Assembly (NCBI RefSeq): GCF_963678635.1
Contig: NC_087062.1
Span: 87,767,845 to 87,831,844 of the forward strand
DNA from: Symsagittifera roscoffensis
Lineage: Eukaryota > Xenacoelomorpha > Acoela > Convolutidae
Direction: 5' to 3'
Length of the DNA stretch: 64,000 nt
Positions 56,193 to 64,000 of this stretch are shown here, piece by piece; the stretch's first letter is position 1, and each line of letters opens with the position of its first letter. Below the pieces are notes generated by a model, which was not told the origin of the DNA, made no database searches, and worked only from the letters and a program-made list of their open reading frames with translations. The position numbers were made by a program, and so were the translations under genes.

Positions 56193-56790
56193 GGAACCTA
56201 TGATGATGCGCTTTAACAGTGGTTTGAACTTGAAAAATTGAAATAGGTCCGGAAAATGAAAACCAACGGACGTAAAAAAGATTCAACGCTTTCCAAGATA
56301 GATTTGGCTCCCCATGGTTGAACTTCATCCCGTGCAAAAATTTAAGGTTAAAACTGTCCAACCAACAACTCAGAATTGCGATAGGACTTCAATAAGGCTC
56401 AAAAATATGCGAACGGCATAAATGCGTATGCGGAAAAGAAATTACCGAGGATGGTTGGCATGGTCTTTCTTGCCTGAAAAGTGCTGGGAGATTCTCTAGG
56501 CATTCAAACTTGAATGCCCTTATAAAGCAGAGTTTATCTACTACTCACATTCCGTCTGTTTTAGAACCACGATACCTCTACAGGACCTATCAGAAACGAC
56601 CAGACGGTTTGACGTTCGTTCCATGGGCTGTTGGTAAGCAGCTCTTGTGGGATGTAACGGTAGTAGACTCCTTAGCTCCTTGTAGGATTAATGCTCCTTA
56701 GGTCAGTTTGTAACCCTGGTACGGCTGCCGCTGAAGCGGAAGAGCGAAAAAATGACAAGTATAGAGATCTTGTAGATGATGGATATCTTT
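56193..56790 (+). pseudogene. Family-2 non-LTR element, C-terminal part resumed after the nested insertions
   Basis: The frame left at 32318 (GLEHVD) resumes as GTYDDAL, with stops further on. Later frames give CGKEITEDGWHGLSCLKSAG (Cys-His finger, about 56425-56490), then RPDGLTFVPWAVGKQLLWDVTVVD (about 56598-56670), which carries the D-x(n)-WDVT core of a PD-(D/E)XK-like endonuclease, as in RLE-type non-LTR elements. The remainder fades by about 56800. It is dead: several stops and frameshifts. Confidence 0.8.
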
Positions 56791-56799
56791 TTAACCGCT

Positions 56800-58198
56800 A
56801 GCTTTTGAAATTCAGGGCGCGGCCGGCCCCAGCACAGAATTTGTTTGAGCAGGCTTTGTAAGAACCTAAGCATATGCACCGATGAACCCAGAGCAGGCAG
56901 CTTTTTGAAACAGAAAATCTCCCTGGCAATACAGATTGCGAACGCCGCTTGCGTACTCGGAACAATAAATGACTAAATAACTTTCGACGAAATTTTTCAT
57001 TTGGAACACTTGTATATTATATTTTTTTCGTGTCGAGTTGCGTGTTCTATTTGAAGAAACGTAACCCGTATCGACTTTAATTGAAAAGGACTTAAACACT
57101 TGTCATCTTCGTATATCATTATCAATTCCATATCTAGAAAATTCCAGGGATTTTGACTGGAATACGTGATGAAGGGACTCCTGACTGTAACCTCGGTTAC
57201 TATGGTGCTTTTGACCTTCTGATTATCTAAAAAAAAGTAAAAAAAAATGACATGTTTCGGCTATAATGTAGACTGCCTCAAGTTTGCTCTGAAGTCGTGT
57301 TTTTGCATGGTTAGGTCTATCATCATATTCGGTAGCTACTACAATAACAAGTAGTCGTCTTGGTTTTTCTCGATCGGTTCTGAGTTTCCCAATTCTCTGA
57401 GTTTAAGCTACATATGCGTTAGCCCTGATTGAATAAAGTATGTCGTTCACTTCATTAACGGTGAGAAAAACCTTTGTTTTTTTTGGAAGCTCTGGAATTC
57501 CTTGTTGTCCAAAAAAATTTTAAATGATTTTGGGATATTTTTGATTGTTTTGATAATGTTTTTTGTTTTGAAAATCTTTCGAATCGTTTCATCCAATATG
57601 TTAGTCGCCCTTTTTCATGTTTTTATATTTCACCAATGTGCAATTTTTCAGTAAAACTCGCGATAGTTCGACAAGGGATGAATTTATCCTTTTCGATTTT
57701 GTTCATTCAACTTTCGAACTGAAGCATCATATTCATTACAAGCTCTACAATGCCCATAACGTGGAATAAGTTAGTTATTTGACTTATGAATGTTCACGTG
57801 ATCAATTGATGCCTTTTCGTTTCAATTTATTCAGCTTGATTTGGTTTCAGAGATGTACAAAGCACTTCAGTTCAAATCTCGACTTATTCGGCTTTTGAAA
57901 AGTTTTGTTTCGTCTTAAGGCGTCTCATTTTCTATCGTCTGATTAGCATGCTATGTTTGTGTTGTATCACTAGGAGTGCGAAGCTCTGTTTCGTCTCAAT
58001 GTTTTAAAAGCCGTACTTTTAATTAGTATATTTCAATCCCAAATGTATTTAACAGTAACCAATCTTCTACTATTCTACTTAAAAATTACTGTACTTCATG
58101 CAATGCAGCTTTATAGGTGCTATTTTTTCATCTGATTCTAAGCCTATTTTAGATCATATTGAGCCTTGCAAATTGTGAGATATCTACAGCGCCTTGCC
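56800..58198. other. A+T-rich DNA upstream of the ATG8-family gene
   Basis: No gene or repeat seen. The last part should hold the promoter and 5' untranslated region of the gene at 58199; I see no convincing TATA box or other site. Confidence 0.5.
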
Positions 58199-63255
<5,057 letters not shown>

Positions 63256-63263
63256 CATATAAC

Positions 63264-63691
63264 CAGGGGCGGATCTAGGATTTTCTCGAGGGGGGGGGCG
63301 GATTTTCAAAAAATTTTCCTAAATTTTGACGACCTTTTTTTTTTAGGTCGACCAAATTGATTTTTCGAGCTCTCCCAAAGCACTGTTTTGCCCCTATTTT
63401 GTTACAAAGTTTTCTGCACCGCAGGCAAATTTTTGAAAAAACAGTCAAAAAAAGCCGTTTTTGGGCACTTTTTGAAAAATTTTGACAAAAAAAATAGCGT
63501 TTTTATGGCGCGCGCTCCCCCTCAAAGTTAGTATATATTGGCGCCAAAGGCGCCTTTAGAAAAAATTTAGGGTCGGTCGGCTAAAAAGGGATTTCTGAAA
63601 AAGTATCAAAGGGGGGACCCTTTGGGTCGGCAGGGGGTCGAATCCCTGAGGAAGGGGGGCGTCCGCCCCCCCCCCCCTAAATCCGCCCCTG
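63264..63691. mobile_element. hAT-type MITE, 428 bp, with 8-bp target duplication
   Basis: Terminal inverted repeats CAGGGGCGGATCTAG and CTAAATCCGCCCCTG. Flanked by the perfect 8-base duplication CATATAAC (63256-63263 and 63692-63699), as made by hAT transposases. Subterminal poly(G)/poly(C) tracts next to GGCGGAT. No coding capacity. Two further copies in this window are at 20861 and 18333, so it is a multi-copy family. It probably lies within the last intron of the ATG8-family gene. Confidence 0.92.
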
Positions 63692-63699
63692 CATATAAC

Positions 63700-64000
63700 T
63701 GTGATTACAATGACCGACTTTTTGAGCATAGAAATTGTTTGCTTTACACAAAAAGTGCAAATAGTCGATAGCTTGGAGAATCTACAAGGAGGAGACAATA
63801 CGTTATGGACGAGAATGGGAATGATTTCAAAAAGTAAATTAAGTTTAACATTGAATTTGCGCATTTAACATCAACTGAAAAATCGAATTGTCAAAAGCGA
63901 TTTGTCTTAAACATGCAAAGATTCCTACGACGCTTAAACATGGTAAAGATAGCTTACATACAGCGAAATACGTGTTACAGGGGTTTAAATATAGTATTGA
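63700..64000. other. A+T-rich DNA at window end
   Basis: No feature recognised. Confidence 0.5.

Overview
The window looks like nuclear DNA from a small-genome invertebrate animal. It holds a spliced autophagy gene of the ATG8/GABARAP family with GT-AG introns, a spliced secreted-protein gene, animal-type LINEs, Ty3/Gypsy elements and a hAT-type MITE. I cannot fix the phylum. The host background is strongly A+T-rich. One 23 kb block (33179-56148) is visibly richer in G+C and is an intruder. There is one 200-base assembly gap (21130-21329).

Layout. 1-13233: two more than 99% identical copies of a segment (1-4873 and 8362-13233), each carrying the same decayed APE-type LINE and the same exon of a minus-strand secreted-protein gene. 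Exon 1 of that gene (13833-14500) survives only beside copy B. A 255 bp LTR (5010-5264) lies between the copies. 14750-18060: relic of a Ty3/Gypsy pol (RNase H, integrase, tail), followed by A+T-rich DNA, two MITE relics, the gap, an envelope-like fragment and a second LINE relic (23525-25010). 25739-32318: two decayed non-LTR reverse transcriptase ORFs with restriction-like-endonuclease-type C-termini, partly carried in a 1605 bp tandem duplication that also holds a PHD-like finger ORF.

33179-56148 is the main discovery: a young 22,970 bp LTR retroelement on the minus strand. Its two 887 bp LTRs differ by a single base that I can see. It has a 2.56 kb leader containing a minisatellite, a 2935-residue gag-pol with a macro-domain-like tail, a 1906-residue ORF2 with one clear and one degenerate SGNH-hydrolase-like domain, and an unrecognised ORF3 of about 1053 residues whose start codon overlaps the ORF2 stop. 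All three ORFs are uninterrupted. The element landed inside an older solo LTR of its own family (32319-33178 plus 56149-56189). That LTR had itself landed inside one of the non-LTR relics, whose reading frame resumes at 56193. Both insertions appear to have made 3-base target duplications.

56703-64000: host DNA with the ATG8-family gene (exons at 58199, 58480 and 61712). Its last exon is not in the window. The 3.2 kb second intron holds a decayed satellite-like array. A complete hAT-type MITE with 8-base target duplications sits at 63264-63691.

In the giant element, gag-pol supplies capsid, protease, reverse transcriptase, RNase H and integrase. ORF2 and ORF3 occupy the position where envelope genes sit in errantiviruses, but neither looks like a classical envelope. 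They may be made from a spliced message (candidate acceptor near 43607) and coupled by termination-reinitiation. Their jobs are unknown.
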